In this document: in pieces, positions 5,542 through 6,734 of the stretch
Layout: every line of letters starts with the position of its first letter
Position numbering within the stretch: the stretch's first letter is position 1
Source of the DNA: Desulfobacteraceae bacterium
GTDB taxonomy: Bacteria; Desulfobacterota; Desulfobacteria; Desulfobacterales; JAABRJ01
Direction of reading: 5' to 3'
DNA length: 6,734 nucleotides
Assembly (NCBI GenBank): GCA_011390985.1
Contig: JAABRJ010000067.1
Span: 1 to 6,734, forward strand
Notes under the pieces: generated by a model
Database searches by the model: none
What the model was told of the DNA's origin: nothing
The model's input: the letters and a program-made list of their open reading frames with translations, nothing else
Translations under genes and position numbers: made by a program

Positions 5542-6734
5542 TTACAGCAACAAACGATGGCGCCGCTGCCGGGTTTCGTTTTCCGCGGTTACCCGTATGG
5601 CGCGGCGTCCCTTGACCGGGCATTCGTGTTCGCAGACCCCACAGCCGATGCACTGGGCCGGGTCCACATAGGGCCGCTGCAGCCGCACCAGCAACGTGAG
5701 CGGGTCTCCCGCAGCGGCCGTCTCAGCCAACGGGTTGTCCGCCAGGGTGATGCCGCCGGGGCCGATGGCGAGGATTCTGGCGGGGGGCATGCCGTGTCCG
5801 CCAATGGTAACAAAATAATCCCCGGTTGCAAACCGTTCGGAAGGCAGGGCCGGGCCTTCGACCAGCAGGCGGTTGCCCACCATGCTTTGAAGGACCAACG
5901 CGCCGCTCAGGCGAACCGGTTGGTACGCCTCGCGGGTGAAGATCGCCTTGGGGCTGACCGGACAGTTTTCCTGGCAGACGATGCAGGGGCGGTCCATGGC
6001 CCAGGGCAGGCAGCGGCCCCGGTCGACAAAGGCCGTGCCGATGCGGATGGGGCCTCGGGGCGTGAAATCGCCTTTGCCCAATCGCTCGTCCAGGGAAATC
6101 GGGCGGATGGCGGCGGTGGGGCACAGATTGCCGCAGGCGATACAGCCCTGCTGGCAGCCGCTGGTGCCCATGCGGAAGTTGAGCATCGGGGTCCAGATGC
6201 CCTCAAGGCCGGCCTGGATGCCAGCCGGGTGGATGACGTTGGTGGGACAGATGCGCATGCACTGGCCGCACTTGATGCAGCGCTGGAGAAACGCCGCCTC
6301 GGGCAGCGCCCCCGGGGGGCGGACGACTGCCGGATTCCAGGCGTCGCCGGTCATGCCGGCCAGCCGCGCCAGGGGGACGACCGCCACCCCCGAGGCGAGG
6401 GTCACCATGAATTCCCGCTTGGTGACGTCCGGCACAGCAACCTCGCCGGCGGCCGATGGGCTGCGGTGATACCCCATCACGGCGTGCCGGCAGTGCGCCA
6501 GGCAGTTCATACACATCACGCATTCGGGAGTACGGATGACGGACGACGGCTCGCAGCCGCCTTCGCAATACCGGTCGCAGGCACCGCAGGCGGTGCAGCC
6601 ATCGGCTTTCTGCCCCACCCGCCACAGGGCGTTTTTGCCCAGCAGACCGAAGAGTGCCCCCAGCGGGCAGACAAACCGGCAGTAGAAACGCGGGATGCGC
6701 AAGTTGAGCAAAACCGCCGCCCAGAAGATGACGC
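5542..6734 (-). CDS. Membrane polyferredoxin (NapH-like plus NapG-like 4Fe-4S modules), 5' end beyond the right edge
   Basis: The frame is open from the right edge to TAA at 5542-5544, giving 397 complete codons; the true start is outside the window. Numbering residue 1 at 6711: a hydrophobic stretch (IFWAAVLL) just before it and Cys11-Arg-Phe-Val-Cys15-Pro-Leu-Gly match the cytoplasmic edge of NapH/NosR-type membrane ferredoxins. Cys clusters follow at 39/42/45/49, 64/67/70/74, 145/148/151/155, 186/190/193/197, 234/243/246/250 and 354/357/360/364, most of them CxxCxxCxxxC. A second hydrophobic stretch at about 101-118 is preceded by Thr-Lys-Arg-Glu-Phe, resembling a Tat-like signal anchor, and divides a NapH-like half from a NapG/MauM-like half. 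Residues about 265-350 contain no Cys and look beta-rich, an insert before the last cluster. The protein should relay electrons between the quinone pool or cytoplasmic donors and periplasmic enzymes. The Tat-exported reductase downstream is a plausible partner. It is very GC-rich. The specific family name is uncertain. Confidence 0.88.
   Translation of the reverse strand, partial: VIFWAAVLLNLRIPRFYCRFVCPLGALFGLLGKNALWRVGQKADGCTACGACDRYCEGGCEPSSVIRTPECVMCMNCLAHCRHAVMGYHRSPSAAGEVAVPDVTKREFMVTLASGVAVVPLARLAGMTGDAWNPAVVRPPGALPEAAFLQRCIKCGQCMRICPTNVIHPAGIQAGLEGIWTPMLNFRMGTSGCQQGCIACGNLCPTAAIRPISLDERLGKGDFTPRGPIRIGTAFVDRGRCLPWAMDRPCIVCQENCPVSPKAIFTREAYQPVRLSGALVLQSMVGNRLLVEGPALPSERFATGDYFVTIGGHGMPPARILAIGPGGITLADNPLAETAAAGDPLTLLVRLQRPYVDPAQCIGCGVCEHECPVKGRRAIRVTAENETRQRRHRLLL

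Noticed and set aside
5936..6469. Plus-strand open frame of 177 codons
   Set aside because: Antisense to the polyferredoxin cysteine motifs; a composition artefact of GC-rich coding DNA.

Overview
The window holds five convincing protein-coding genes, all on the minus strand, plus one doubtful small ORF. From right to left, which is the direction of transcription, they are: (1) the 3' part of a membrane-associated polyferredoxin gene entering from the right edge; (2) a Tat-exported aldo/keto reductase with a C-terminal cysteine cluster; (3) a single-domain AAA+ ATPase; (4) a 595-residue protein with a MerR-type DNA-binding domain, one transmembrane helix, a long Pro/Ser-rich linker and C-terminal TPRs; (5) a TPR lipoprotein with a Gly/Ser/Asp-rich tail that runs off the left edge. 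I see no tRNA, rRNA, CRISPR array, insertion sequence or phage gene.

The window falls into two blocks. The right block (about 4143-6734) is GC-rich and encodes redox proteins: many [4Fe-4S]-type cysteine motifs next to an exported oxidoreductase, consistent with envelope electron transfer. The left block (about 1-3980) is visibly less GC-rich. It encodes a possible functional set: a cytoplasmic ATPase, a MerR-type regulator anchored in the inner membrane, and a lipoprotein expected on the far side. Read together, the last two could span the envelope from DNA to outer membrane. That is inference; only the order, strand and architectures are visible.

The abundance of NapH/NapG-like ferredoxin motifs, Tat export, a Gram-negative type lipoprotein signal and the mixed base composition suggest an anaerobic or respiratory Gram-negative bacterium, most plausibly a deltaproteobacterium (Desulfobacterota-like). 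No marker gene here proves the lineage.

Regulatory signals were found by eye. There is a strong Shine-Dalgarno sequence before the ATPase (GTG start) and a good one before the reductase. A good extended -10 promoter lies before the MerR-TPR gene, which probably starts at TTG. Candidate terminators after the ATPase and the reductase are weak. The 370-base stretch 2528-2897 contains either a small gene overlapping the ATPase stop by four bases or a terminator plus promoter region; the two readings are set out below.
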